Positions 41,169 to 49,200 are shown, counted from the first letter of the stretch. The stretch: DNA of 64,000 nt from JBBKXP01 sp038323615 (GCA_038323615.1 JBBQHC010000002.1:1-64000); one strand, 5' to 3'. Made by a program: numbers and translations. Notes: generated by a model from the letters alone, not told the origin.

Positions 41169-41340
41169 TCAGCGATGGCCGATCCGGATCAGGAAGCCTT
41201 GCAATGCCGCGGCAAAGGCGATGGGCTAATCGACGCAAGGCAGATGCGCGGCGCTGCGGATCAGGTTGAACGTCGCTCCGGGGATCTGCCATGCGCCCCC
41301 TGTCGTCGGGGTCGATGGGCGCAACCTGGCCCACAGGGTC
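41169..41340 (-). pseudogene. Decayed C-terminal remnant of an alpha/beta-hydrolase
   Basis: In one minus-strand frame the DNA reads GGAWQIPGATFNLIRSAAHL, then PCVD, a TAG stop, PIAFAAALQGFL, IRIGHR and TGA. IPGA(T/R)F ... AAHLPCV is the C-terminal catalytic-His region of 3-oxoadipate enol-lactonase-like hydrolases. The rest of the gene and any start are missing, and the frame is interrupted by the internal stop (complement of about 41226-41228). So this is a dead gene end, perhaps left by a deletion. Confidence 0.6.
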
Positions 41341-41349
41341 AAGCCGCAA

Positions 41350-41501
41350 TCAGGTCGACAGCACCCCGGCGCCAACAAGCACAATAAGGCCGCCCGCCAC
41401 GTCGCGCCCGGTCAGTCTTTCGCCCATCCACGCGGCGGCCATCATGACAATCACCGACTGAACAGGCGGGAAAACCTGACCTGCCGAATTTAGGCCAAGG
41501 C
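41350..41501 (-). pseudogene. Remnant of an EamA transporter C-terminus
   Basis: A minus-strand frame reads GLNSAGQVFPPVQSVIVMMA, AAWMGERLTGRDVAGG and LIVLVGAGVLST before a stop (complement of 41350-41352). PPVQS ... (F/W)MGERL ... G(A)GV is the typical last helix pair of EamA exporters. Only about 50 codons remain, and the frame runs upstream into the end of the threonine dehydratase gene without a start. It is therefore a truncated, presumably non-functional gene. Confidence 0.65.
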
Positions 41502-42452
41502 GCGGGCGAACACTACCGGATCGACGTTGCCGCCCGATGCGACCGCGATCACCGCGTCACCCGCGATAGAGCCAGGATGATACAAGGCCGCCGCCAGCGC
41601 CACCGCCCCGCCGGGTTCGATGACGATGCGCAGATGGGCGAATGCGGCGGCCATCGCGCGCAGGCAATCGTCCTCGCTGACCACGATCCCGGGGCCGCAG
41701 AGGCGTTGCAGAATCGGAAACGTCAGATCGCCGGGTTGCGGCGTGATGACCGCATCGCAGATCGATCCCGACAGGCGGGCATTGCGTTCGATCTTGCCAC
41801 TGGCCAGCGACCGGGTCACGTCGTCGAACCCCTCAGGTTCGACCGGGCGGGCGCGCAGGCCGGGAGCGTCAGCCGCGAGTGCCAGCGCGATGCCCGACGT
41901 CAGTCCGCCGCCGCCACAACAGACCAGCACATCGGCGGTGTCGATCCCCAAGGCATTGGCGTCAGCCGCGATTTCCAGCCCGGTGGTGCCTTGCCCGGCG
42001 ATCACCTGCGGGTCGTCGTAGGGTCTGATCAAGGTCAGGCCGCGTTCAGCCGACAGTTTCGCCCCAATGGCGTCGCGGTCTTCGCTGGCGCGGTCATACA
42101 GCACCACCTCGGCCCCCAAGGCCCGGGTGTTGGCGATTTTGACGGCGGGCGCGTCGGCGGGCATGACGATAACGCAGGGCGCGCCATGTGCCTGCGCGGC
42201 CCGCGCCACGCCCTGCGCATGGTTGCCGGATGAAAACGCGATCACCCCGGTTTTGAGGGCGTTATCTGTCAGCGCCGACACCGCCGACCAGCCGCCCCGC
42301 GCCTTGAAACTGCCGGTGAATTGCAGACATTCAGGTTTCACGAAAACCCGCCGCCCGGCGATGGCGTCCAGTGCCGGGTCGCACAGCAAAGGGGTGCGGC
42401 GCACATTGCCGTCAAGCCGTTTTGCGGCGGCGCGGATCATTTCGATGTTCAT
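41490..42452 (-). CDS. PLP-dependent threonine/serine dehydratase
   Basis: A 320-aa fold-type II PLP enzyme that deaminates L-threonine or L-serine (or hydroxyaspartate). The PLP lysine is in LQFTGSFKARGGWSAV near 49, FSSGNHAQGVA near 73 contacts the cofactor, the glycine loop CCGGGGLTSG is near 178, and the end has VASGGNVDP. There is no ACT regulatory domain, so it is a catabolic or biodegradative type. The stop lies on the edge of a transporter remnant. The ATG overlaps the stop of the upstream hydrolase gene by 4 bp. Confidence 0.87.
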   Translation of the reverse strand: MNIEMIRAAAKRLDGNVRRTPLLCDPALDAIAGRRVFVKPECLQFTGSFKARGGWSAVSALTDNALKTGVIAFSSGNHAQGVARAAQAHGAPCVIVMPADAPAVKIANTRALGAEVVLYDRASEDRDAIGAKLSAERGLTLIRPYDDPQVIAGQGTTGLEIAADANALGIDTADVLVCCGGGGLTSGIALALAADAPGLRARPVEPEGFDDVTRSLASGKIERNARLSGSICDAVITPQPGDLTFPILQRLCGPGIVVSEDDCLRAMAAAFAHLRIVIEPGGAVALAAALYHPGSIAGDAVIAVASGGNVDPVVFARALA

Positions 42453-43270
42453 GGCAGTTTCCCAATCCAGCGGTGCAGCACGTCCAGCGCCTGCGATTCA
42501 TCCAAAAATGGCACATGGCCGCGCCCCGGCACATCGGCACGGATCATGTCGGGGCGGCGACGGGCCATTTCATCGGCGGTTTCCTTGGTCAGCAGGTCCG
42601 AATTGGCCCCCCGGATCAGCGCCAGCGGCAATTCCTGAAGTGCGTCGAACAGCGGCCACAGATCGGGTGCCGGCTGCGCCCCGCTTGCCAGCACCGCATC
42701 GCGCAGTTTCGGGTCGTAACGGATCACCAACCCCTCGGGCGTTTCGCGGCACTGCTGTTCCACCTCGGCCCGCCAGCGCGCCAGCGGCACTTCCTTGAAG
42801 TGGGTCCACAGATTTGCCCGCGCATCTGCCGCCTCATCATAGGTCTTTTGCGCCGGATTGCGCCCGATATAGCCCTTGATGACCTCCAACCCCTTTGGGT
42901 CGATCACCGGGCCGATGTCGTTCAGGGCGACCCCGGTCAGCCGGTCATGCGCCGTCGCCGCTAGCAGCATCGCGATCAGGCCGCCGCGCGAGGTGCCAAG
43001 GATCGCCGCCCGCTCCAGCCCCAGATGATCCATCAGGGCCAGCACATCCTGCGCCTCGACCGGGATCGTGTAGGTGGCGGGGTCGGCCCACTCGGACTGC
43101 CCGCGCCCGCGATAATCGGGACGGATCAGGCGGACGCCAGACAGGTGCGGGGCGACATGGTTGAAATCTGCACCATTCCGGGTCAATCCGGCCAGACAGA
43201 TCAATGGCTTGCCCGACCCCTGATCGGAATAGTGCAAGGTCAGGCCATCGGCGCTGCGGAACTCAGGCAT
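42449..43270 (-). CDS. Alpha/beta-fold hydrolase
   Basis: A 273-aa hydrolase. HG-type oxyanion region LICLAGLTRNGADF is near 30, the nucleophile elbow GTSRGGLIAM near 98, the acid probably in IRGANSDLLT near 220, and the catalytic His in VPGRGHVPFLDE near 248. It may hydrolyse esters or lactones. It stands in a four-gene run (VOC, haloacid dehalogenase, hydrolase, dehydratase) with 1-4 bp overlaps, so it works alongside those enzymes. The start is the ATG at 43268-43270. Confidence 0.85.
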   Translation of the reverse strand: MPEFRSADGLTLHYSDQGSGKPLICLAGLTRNGADFNHVAPHLSGVRLIRPDYRGRGQSEWADPATYTIPVEAQDVLALMDHLGLERAAILGTSRGGLIAMLLAATAHDRLTGVALNDIGPVIDPKGLEVIKGYIGRNPAQKTYDEAADARANLWTHFKEVPLARWRAEVEQQCRETPEGLVIRYDPKLRDAVLASGAQPAPDLWPLFDALQELPLALIRGANSDLLTKETADEMARRRPDMIRADVPGRGHVPFLDESQALDVLHRWIGKLP

Positions 43271-43953
43271 CAGATCAGCTCCGGTATGGCGGTCAGATCG
43301 GGGATGATGTGGTGCGGCGTGGCATAGAGCCGGTCCACCGGGTCGCCCGCCCGATTGACCCAAACGGTGCGAAACCCGTACCCGGCAGCCCCGGCGGCGT
43401 CCCAGCCGTTGGACGATACGAACAACACCTGCTCGGGCGCGCAACCGAACTGCGCCCCGACCAGATCGTAAACTCGCGCGTGCGGTTTGAACACGCCGAC
43501 AGCTTCAACAGACAGCACCGCGTCCAGACTATCGGCGATCCCCGCCGACCCCACTGCTGCCGCCAACATGTCGGGCGTCCCGTTCGACAATATCGCGCAA
43601 GCAGTTCCCCGCGCCCGCAACGCCGCCAGCATCGCGGGCACTTCGGCAAAGGCGGGCAATTCGCGGTACAACGCCAGCAAGCGGTCGCGCAGGGCTGGGT
43701 CGTCCAGCCCCGAAGCCTCCAGCGCCCAATCCAGCCCGTCTTGCGTCACCTGCCAGAAATCGCAGTGCCGGTCAGCGACGGCGCGCAGCCAGGTGTATTG
43801 CAACTGCTTGGCCCGCCAATCCCGCGCCACCTGTGGCCAGACCGCGCCCAAGGCGGCGAAACGCGGCTCTTTAGCCGCCAATCGCGCCGCCGCATTGACG
43901 TCGAACAGGGTGCCGTAGGCGTCGAAAACGCAGGTGGTGATCGCCACGTTCAA
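43270..43953 (-). CDS. (S)-2-haloacid dehalogenase (HAD superfamily, type II)
   Basis: A 227-aa enzyme releasing halide from 2-haloalkanoic acids with inversion. It has the nucleophile Asp in CVFDAYGTLFDV, Ser/Asn in ILSNGTPDML near 118, Lys in GVFKPHARVYDL near 150 and the SSNGWDAAGA motif near 176. All L-DEX catalytic residues are in place. It overlaps the next gene's ATG by one base and its own start overlaps the VOC gene's stop by 4 bp. Halogenated-acid use is inferred from family only. Confidence 0.88.
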   Translation of the reverse strand: MNVAITTCVFDAYGTLFDVNAAARLAAKEPRFAALGAVWPQVARDWRAKQLQYTWLRAVADRHCDFWQVTQDGLDWALEASGLDDPALRDRLLALYRELPAFAEVPAMLAALRARGTACAILSNGTPDMLAAAVGSAGIADSLDAVLSVEAVGVFKPHARVYDLVGAQFGCAPEQVLFVSSNGWDAAGAAGYGFRTVWVNRAGDPVDRLYATPHHIIPDLTAIPELI

Positions 43954-44372
43954 CCCATGTCCGGCGGGCCGGATTCAGCCGCCGCCGGGTCCATCCACAG
44001 CGGTTCCCAGATATGACCATCGGGGTCGGCGAAGGCGCGGGAATACATGAACCCCATGTCCTGCGCGGGACGCGGTTCGTTGCCGCCTGCTGCCAGCGCC
44101 GCCGTCACGATCCGGTCCACGCCCGCCTTGTCGTCACAAGACAGGGCGATCAGGTGCTGACTTTGCTTGGCGGCGTCGCCAATCGGCAAGGGGGTGAATT
44201 CGGCGAATTTTGCGTGGGTCAGGATCATCACATAGATGTTCTCGGAAATCACGACGCAAGCGGCGGTCGGGTCTGAAAACATCTCGTTGATGGTAAATCC
44301 GATCGCTTCGTAGAACGCCCGCGATCGTGGCAGGTCAGCGACCGGCAGGTTGACGAAAATACTGCGTGGCAT
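43950..44372 (-). CDS. VOC-family (glyoxalase-like) protein
   Basis: A 140-aa protein with one VOC domain. It starts MPRSIFVNLPVADLPRSRAF, followed by YEAIGFTINEMFSDPTAACV and the C-terminal DPDGHIWEPLWMDP with the Glu metal ligand. It resembles the lactoylglutathione-lyase-like proteins annotated as extradiol dioxygenase relatives. Twenty further upstream codons are open but unlike the family, so the start is placed at 44370-44372. It leads the four-gene overlapping unit with the dehalogenase. Confidence 0.82.
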   Translation of the reverse strand: MPRSIFVNLPVADLPRSRAFYEAIGFTINEMFSDPTAACVVISENIYVMILTHAKFAEFTPLPIGDAAKQSQHLIALSCDDKAGVDRIVTAALAAGGNEPRPAQDMGFMYSRAFADPDGHIWEPLWMDPAAAESGPPDMG

Positions 44373-44490
44373 GGCGAATCCCCCTTTGCATCTGGCAAAT
44401 CCTCGACCTGTCGCAACTCCCGCGCAAGTCATTCTTCCGCGCCTAAATGCTGGCGGGGGTGTGGCGGCAGTCAGCCCCCCGCTGCGCCCG

Positions 44491-45282
44491 TCAGATCAGG
44501 TTTTCCGGCTGCGGCATCCCGATCACGTGATAACCGCCGTCGACATGAATGACCTCGCCCGATGTGAACCCGCCCGCGTCCGACGCCAGATAAACCGCCG
44601 TGCCGCCGATGGCCTCGAGCGTCGCGTTCGACCGCATCGGCGCGTTCTGTTCGGTATGGCGAAAGGTCCGGCGCGCCCCGGCGATGGCGGATCCGGCAAG
44701 GGTTTTCATCGGCCCCGGACTGATCGCGTTGACCCTGATCTTTTGCGGCCCAAGGTCGTTGGCCAGATAGCGCACCGCACTTTCCAGCGCCGCCTTGGCG
44801 ACCCCCATGACGTTGTAGAACGGCGTCACCTTGTTGGCGCCCTCGTAGGTCAGGGTCAGGATGCAGCCGCCGTTGGGCATCAGGTCAGCGGCGCGGCGGG
44901 CAACATCGATCAGCGAAAAGCACGATATGGTCAGCGAATTCTGGAAATTGGCGCGGCTGGTGTTGATGAACCGGCCCGCCAACTCGGCCTTGTCGGAATA
45001 GGCGATGGCGTGGACCACGAAATCGATTGTGCCCCAGCGGTCGCGCAGCATCGCAAAGGCGGCGTCCATCGATGCATCGTCATTCACATCGGTGTCGATC
45101 AACATGTCGCTGTCGACGGATGCGGCCAGCGGTTCGACCCGGCTGCGGAACATCTCACCCTGATAGCTGAAGGCCAGTTCGGCGCCGGCGGCGTGCATTT
45201 CGCGCGCGATGCCCCAGGCGATCGACCGTTCGTTGGCAACGCCCATAATCAGGCCGCGCTTGCCCTGCATGCCGATGGTCAT
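44491..45282 (-). CDS. fabI: Enoyl-[acyl-carrier-protein] reductase (NADH)
   Basis: A 263-aa SDR-like enzyme that reduces enoyl-ACP, the last step of each fatty-acid elongation cycle. It has QGKRGLIMGVANERSIAWGI (NAD site with the FabI-type VANERSIAWGIA), then AIAYSDKAELAGRFINTSR. The catalytic Tyr-x6-Lys is in YNVMGVAKAALE near 158, and AISPGPMKTLA follows. The gene lies 12 bp downstream of fabB in the fabB-fabI unit characteristic of the order. A triclosan-type target. Confidence 0.93.
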   Translation of the reverse strand: MTIGMQGKRGLIMGVANERSIAWGIAREMHAAGAELAFSYQGEMFRSRVEPLAASVDSDMLIDTDVNDDASMDAAFAMLRDRWGTIDFVVHAIAYSDKAELAGRFINTSRANFQNSLTISCFSLIDVARRAADLMPNGGCILTLTYEGANKVTPFYNVMGVAKAALESAVRYLANDLGPQKIRVNAISPGPMKTLAGSAIAGARRTFRHTEQNAPMRSNATLEAIGGTAVYLASDAGGFTSGEVIHVDGGYHVIGMPQPENLI

Positions 45283-45294
45283 AAGGTCATCCGA

Positions 45295-46524
45295 TCACTG
45301 GTTGAATTTCGACAGTAGCATCGACCCATTGGTGCCGCCAAAGCCGAAAGAGTTGGTCATGACGGTGTCCAGCCCTGCGTTTTCCACCAGCCGGGTCGCA
45401 ATCTCAGCCGGTTTCAGCGCCGGGTCGAGGGTTTCGACATTGATCGACGGGGTGATGAAATCGCTCTGCAACATCAGCAGGCAATAAACCGCCTCGGAGG
45501 CACCTGTCGCGCCCTGGCTGTGTCCGGTCATCGATTTGGTGCTGCTGATCGGCGGCGTCTGGCCGTCGCCAAAGACCCGGCGCACCGCCTCGACCTCGCC
45601 CACATCGCCGACCGGGGTGCTGGTGCCGTGGGCGTTGATATAGCTGACTTTACGACCCTTGGGCAGCGTATCCAGCGCCAGCCGCATCGCCCGTTCACCG
45701 CCTTCGCCCGAGGGCGCGACCATGTCGTGCCCATCGCTGGTGGCGGCGAATCCGGTCACTTCGGCGTAGATTTTCGCGCCGCGCGCCTTGGCGTGTTCCA
45801 GCTCCTCAAGCACGACCATCGCGCCGCCGCCCGCGATGACGAACCCATCGCGGCCCGCGTCAAAGGCGCGCGAGGCCTTGGTCGGCGTGTCGTTGTATTT
45901 CGACGACATCGCACCCATCGCATCGAACAGGCAGGACAGGGTCCAGTCCAGTTCCTCGGCGCCGCCGGCGAACATGATGTCCTGCTTGCCCAGCATGATC
46001 TGTTCGCTGGCTGCTCCGATGCAATGCAGGGACGTGGAACAAGCCGAGGTGATCGAATAATTGATGCCTTTGATATGGTAGGCCGTGGACAGGTTTGCCG
46101 ATATGGTCGAGCCCATGCATTTGGGCACTGCGAACGGGCCGATCCGCTTTGGGCTGCCGGTTGACAATACGGTTTGGTGCGCTGCGAACATGGCGCTGGT
46201 CGACGGCCCGCCCGATCCCGCAATCAGGCCGGTGCGCGGGTTGACCACGTCGGTCTCGTCCAGTCCCGCATCGGCAATCGCCTGCGCCATCGCGATATGG
46301 GCATAGGCCGCGCCGGGGCCCATGAACCGGAGGGCGCGTTTGTCGACGTGTTCGGCGGGGTCGATCTTGACGGTGCCTGCTATCTGGCTGCGAAAGTTCC
46401 GCTCGGCCATCTCGGCGCTGGCCTCGATGCCAGAGCGCCCGGCGCGCAAAGACACCTCGACCTCGGCCGCAGAATTGCCAATGGGCGACACGATCCCCAG
46501 ACCTGTAACGACGACACGGCGCAT
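45295..46524 (-). CDS. fabB: Beta-ketoacyl-ACP synthase I
   Basis: A 409-aa condensing enzyme required for unsaturated fatty-acid elongation. The catalytic Cys is in SITSACSTSLHCIG near 165. The two His are in YINAHGTSTPVGD near 300 and KSMTGHSQGATGA near 335, with the thiolase-fold ends NSFGFGGTNGSML. It starts MRRVVVTGLGIVSPIGNS. It is normally fused in order with fabA, but here a DUF2200 gene sits between them. Confidence 0.94.
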   Translation of the reverse strand: MRRVVVTGLGIVSPIGNSAAEVEVSLRAGRSGIEASAEMAERNFRSQIAGTVKIDPAEHVDKRALRFMGPGAAYAHIAMAQAIADAGLDETDVVNPRTGLIAGSGGPSTSAMFAAHQTVLSTGSPKRIGPFAVPKCMGSTISANLSTAYHIKGINYSITSACSTSLHCIGAASEQIMLGKQDIMFAGGAEELDWTLSCLFDAMGAMSSKYNDTPTKASRAFDAGRDGFVIAGGGAMVVLEELEHAKARGAKIYAEVTGFAATSDGHDMVAPSGEGGERAMRLALDTLPKGRKVSYINAHGTSTPVGDVGEVEAVRRVFGDGQTPPISSTKSMTGHSQGATGASEAVYCLLMLQSDFITPSINVETLDPALKPAEIATRLVENAGLDTVMTNSFGFGGTNGSMLLSKFNQ

Positions 46525-46656
46525 GGGCGCACTCCTTTGTCCTTGCGGGAACTATGTAGGGCAGGGGGACGTGAGGGGGCAAGGCGAAAGGGGTGGGGCG
46601 ACCGATCGAGCCGGCGCGACAAGACTTGTCTGGTCACGGCGGACCGGGCAAACCAG

Positions 46657-47022
46657 TCATGCAGAGCGCAAAATTTTATCCATTTTTCGACCCTTTGCCA
46701 ATTCATCGACAAGTTTATCCAGATACCTGACCTTTTGGGTCAGGGGATCGGTAATTTCCTCAACCCGGTGGCCACAGATAACACCTGTAATCAGAGAGGC
46801 ACACGGATTCAGCCGGGCCTGATCAAAGAGGGTTTCAAAATTCGCTTCCGCCTCGATCAGTGCTTTGATCTGCAAGTCGTCAAAGCCGGTCAGCCATCTG
46901 ATGACTTGGTGCAATTCGTCCCGCGTCCTGGCCTTTTTCTCGACCTTCGCAAGATACAGCGGATAGACTTTGGCAAAGGACATTTTTGCGAAAGCCTGGT
47001 TTTGGGTGTTTGCGCCGACCAT
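46657..47022 (-). CDS. DUF2200 family protein inserted in the fab cluster
   Basis: A 121-aa soluble protein (MSFAKVYPLYLAKVEKKAR, ELHQVIRWLTGFDDLQIKAL, NPCASLITGVICGHRVEEI, MDKILRSA) recognised as DUF2200 (COG4898), of unknown function. It may begin at the second Met near 46986. Its codon use and surroundings are visibly more AT-rich than the fab genes, and it separates fabA from fabB, which usually adjoin. This points to a later insertion by transfer. Confidence 0.82.
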   Translation of the reverse strand: MVGANTQNQAFAKMSFAKVYPLYLAKVEKKARTRDELHQVIRWLTGFDDLQIKALIEAEANFETLFDQARLNPCASLITGVICGHRVEEITDPLTQKVRYLDKLVDELAKGRKMDKILRSA

Positions 47023-47142
47023 GAGATTTTCCGCTAGATTCGGGCCATGCGGGCCGTGAATTCGACAGTTCAGGCGGTCTTGTCAGTTGACATCGCGTTC
47101 AACAATGCTGTTGCCAACATCTGATGCGATGTTGGGCCGATT

Positions 47143-47652
47143 TCAACTCTCGCTTAATGCGACCTTCATGTCCTTGACCAGATAGATCACCTCGCCGTCC
47201 GCCTCGACCCGGCCATCGGCGACGCCCATCGTCAGGCGGCGGGATTGGATCGCCTTGGTGAAATCGACGTGGTAGGTCAGCAGCTTGCGGTCAGGGCGGA
47301 CCATCCCGGTCAGCTTGACCTCGCCCACGCCAAGGGCATAACCGCGCCCCTGCCAGCCGCGCCAGCCGAGGTTGAAGCCGGTCAGTTGCCAGAGGCCGTC
47401 GAGGCCCAGACAGCCGGGCATGATCGGGTTGCCGGGGAAATGGCAGGCGAAAAACCACAGGTCTGGCGCAATGTCGAATTCGGCCGTCACATGCCCCTTG
47501 CCGTGCGCCCCGCCATCGGCGGATATGTCGGTGATCCGGTCCATCATCAGCATCGGCGGTTCGGGCAATTGGGCGTTGCCGGGGCCGAAAAGTTCGCCGC
47601 GGGCACATTGTAGAAGGGCGTCGCGGTCAAAGCTGTTGGGGTAGGTGGCCAT
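47143..47652 (-). CDS. fabA: 3-hydroxydecanoyl-ACP dehydratase/isomerase
   Basis: A 169-aa hot-dog-fold enzyme (E. coli FabA is 172 aa) that dehydrates 3-hydroxydecanoyl-ACP and isomerises the product, starting unsaturated fatty-acid synthesis. It has PPMLMMDRITDIS near 35. The active-site His is in FFACHFPGNPIMPGCLGLDG near 70, with the catalytic Asp in that same segment. The start at 47650-47652 (MATYPNSFDRDALL) matches the family. It is divergent from irrA, so iron status may influence lipid genes. Confidence 0.93.
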   Translation of the reverse strand: MATYPNSFDRDALLQCARGELFGPGNAQLPEPPMLMMDRITDISADGGAHGKGHVTAEFDIAPDLWFFACHFPGNPIMPGCLGLDGLWQLTGFNLGWRGWQGRGYALGVGEVKLTGMVRPDRKLLTYHVDFTKAIQSRRLTMGVADGRVEADGEVIYLVKDMKVALSES

Positions 47653-47810
47653 GCGTTGTCTTGTCCCGTATCGGTGCGAAATCGTCATCATTCATCGTCT
47701 AGCACCCTGATGTAAATAAGGGCAAGGGCGCTGGCCCCGCGCCGGTCTTGGTGGGATCAGGCACGATTCCATTTGAAACAGGGGCGAAATGCCCGATATG
47801 TTGACGCAGC

Positions 47811-48245
47811 ATGAACGTCCAAGTGAACCCATCGCCCAGTGCGGCCGATCGCAGCACCGACTGGCTGGCCCGCGCCAACCTGCGCCCGACCCGGCAGCGG
47901 GTGGCCTTGGCGACGTTGCTGGTAGGCGACGGCTGCGACCGGCATGTGACGGCGGAATGGCTGTTCGACGCCGCCAGTCGCGCCGGCGAACAGGTCTCGC
48001 TGGCGACGGTTTACAACACGCTCAAGGCGTTCTGCGACGCCGGGCTGATGCGCGAGATCACGGTGGACGGATCGAAAAGCTATTTCGATACCAATATGTC
48101 GGATCATCCGCATTTCTATTGGGAAGATACTGCGCAACTGACCGACGCCCCGGCTGACCAGCTTGAGATCGCGCGGTTGCCGCAAGTGCCCGAGGGGGCC
48201 GAGATCGCGGCGGTCGATGTGGTGATCCGGCTGCGGCGAACCTGA
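47811..48245 (+). CDS. irrA: Iron response regulator Irr (Fur superfamily)
   Basis: A 144-aa Fur-fold repressor. The winged helix spans about 20-85 (LRPTRQRVALATLLVGDGCDR, split: HVTAEWLFDAA and VSLATVYNTLKAF). DHPHFYWEDT near 103 has the His residues used for metal or heme, and a short dimer domain follows. Irr responds to heme availability in alphaproteobacteria. The short form without the N-terminal heme-regulatory motif is usual in Rhodobacterales, and so is the divergent irrA-fabA arrangement. Confidence 0.9.
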   Translation: MNVQVNPSPSAADRSTDWLARANLRPTRQRVALATLLVGDGCDRHVTAEWLFDAASRAGEQVSLATVYNTLKAFCDAGLMREITVDGSKSYFDTNMSDHPHFYWEDTAQLTDAPADQLEIARLPQVPEGAEIAAVDVVIRLRRT

Positions 48246-48252
48246 CGCGCGG

Positions 48253-48316
48253 GATGGGTCGAGGCCCATCTTACCTTTTGGATTTTCGCACATCGCAAGC
48301 TGGGTCTTAACCCAGC
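48253..48316. repeat. Pair of REP-like palindromes upstream of the RAYT gene
   Basis: Palindrome one: GATGGGTC (48253-48260) / GGCCCATC (48263-48270), one wobble, then TTACC. Palindrome two: GCTGGGT (48299-48305) / ACCCAGC (48310-48316) with a 4-base loop. The two stand 28 bp apart and 30 bp before the transposase ATG, the arrangement expected of REP sequences flanking a RAYT. Confidence 0.75.
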
Positions 48317-48345
48317 CTTAACCACGCGCCCCGCAATCTGCCGAC

Positions 48346-48894
48346 ATGACAGCATACCGGCGCCTTTACATCCCCGGCGGGACCTTCTTTTTCACGGTGC
48401 GGCTGGCGGATCGCCGATCCGACCTGCTGGTCGCCCGCATCACCCTGCTGCGCGACTGTTTTGCCGCGGCCCAGGCCCGCTGGCCGTTCAGCATCGACGC
48501 CGCCGTGGTCCTGCCCGATCACCTGCACATGATCTGGACGCTGCCACCGGGGGACAGCGATTTTTCCGCCCGCTGGCGGCTGATCAAGGCGGCGTTCTCG
48601 CGCCATGTCGATGGACCCGCGCACCTGCCGCCTTCGCTGGCGCGGCGCGGCGAAAAGGGGATCTGGCAGCGCCGGTTCTGGGAACACGCGATCCGGGACG
48701 ATGCCGACTATGACGCGCATCACCGCCTGATCCTGCAGGCCCCGGTGCAGGCCGGGCTGGTGGCGCGGGTGCAGGACTGGCCATATGCGTCGGTGCATCG
48801 CGATTTGCGGCGCGGGATGACGCTGCCGCAGGGGGCGGTGGCGGGGTTTGCGGGGCGCGATGGGTCAAGACCCATCTTACGCCACGCCGGGTAA
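48346..48894 (+). CDS. REP-associated tyrosine transposase (RAYT, Y1 type)
   Basis: A 182-aa single-strand transposase of the IS200/IS605-like RAYT class. It starts YRRLYIPGGTFFFTVRLADR. The HUH-type metal site is VVLPDHLHMIWTLPPGDSDF (D-H-L-H). The KGIWQRRFWEHAIRDDADYD segment follows, with the catalytic Tyr in the YDAHHRLI region, and the end DWPYASVHRDLRRG is family-typical. Palindromes flank it on both sides, and its last codons run through one of them. RAYTs are single-copy domesticated enzymes thought to spread REP sequences. Confidence 0.9.
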   Translation: MTAYRRLYIPGGTFFFTVRLADRRSDLLVARITLLRDCFAAAQARWPFSIDAAVVLPDHLHMIWTLPPGDSDFSARWRLIKAAFSRHVDGPAHLPPSLARRGEKGIWQRRFWEHAIRDDADYDAHHRLILQAPVQAGLVARVQDWPYASVHRDLRRGMTLPQGAVAGFAGRDGSRPILRHAG

Positions 48895-48911
48895 GTCGGG
48901 TTTTGAACCCG
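48859..48911. repeat. Pair of REP-like palindromes at the RAYT 3' end
   Basis: Palindrome one: GATGGGTC (48859-48866), AA, GACCCATC (48869-48876), perfect, then TTAC; it encodes part of the transposase C-terminus (DGSRPIL). Palindrome two: CGGGTT (48897-48902) / AACCCG (48906-48911), directly after the stop. With the upstream pair this gives two units on each side of the gene. Confidence 0.78.
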
Positions 48912-49200
48912 GGCTGCGCAAAGGCAGCGCGGTTGCATGGCGAAATCGTTTAGTTACAGGAGGCAGAATCCGCTGATTGTCCGGCGCGGCGAAACCGAAA
49001 GTAATATGAATGCGACCAATGCAAGCGGTCGCCATCCCGTAACGCGGAAAGGCTTTCAACTGATTCGCAATTCGCCCCAAAATTGGGCGATTTGCGATCT
49101 GGCTTTTTCCATCAAAAGTAGTTCCGCGCGAGCGGTTCGGGTTCGCACGAAAACACCTCGGTTCGGAGCGAACTGCGATTTGTTCGAAAGTCATTCCGCT
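48912..49200. other. Non-coding stretch with a hairpin; no convincing gene
   Basis: This 290-bp gap is less GC-rich than its surroundings. Overlapping open frames exist on both strands (up to 129 codons, running into the next gene), but none has a ribosome site or gene-like composition. A long stem lies near 49062-49100 (CGCAATTCGCCC with GGGCGATTTGCG, loop CAAAATT), and a shorter GTTCGC/GCGAAC pair lies at 49141-49173. It may carry a transcript end or a small RNA. Confidence 0.4.

Noticed and set aside
48253..48911. Complete insertion sequence
   Set aside because: No target-site duplication or IS ends beyond the REP palindromes; RAYTs are single, non-self-transposing genes.
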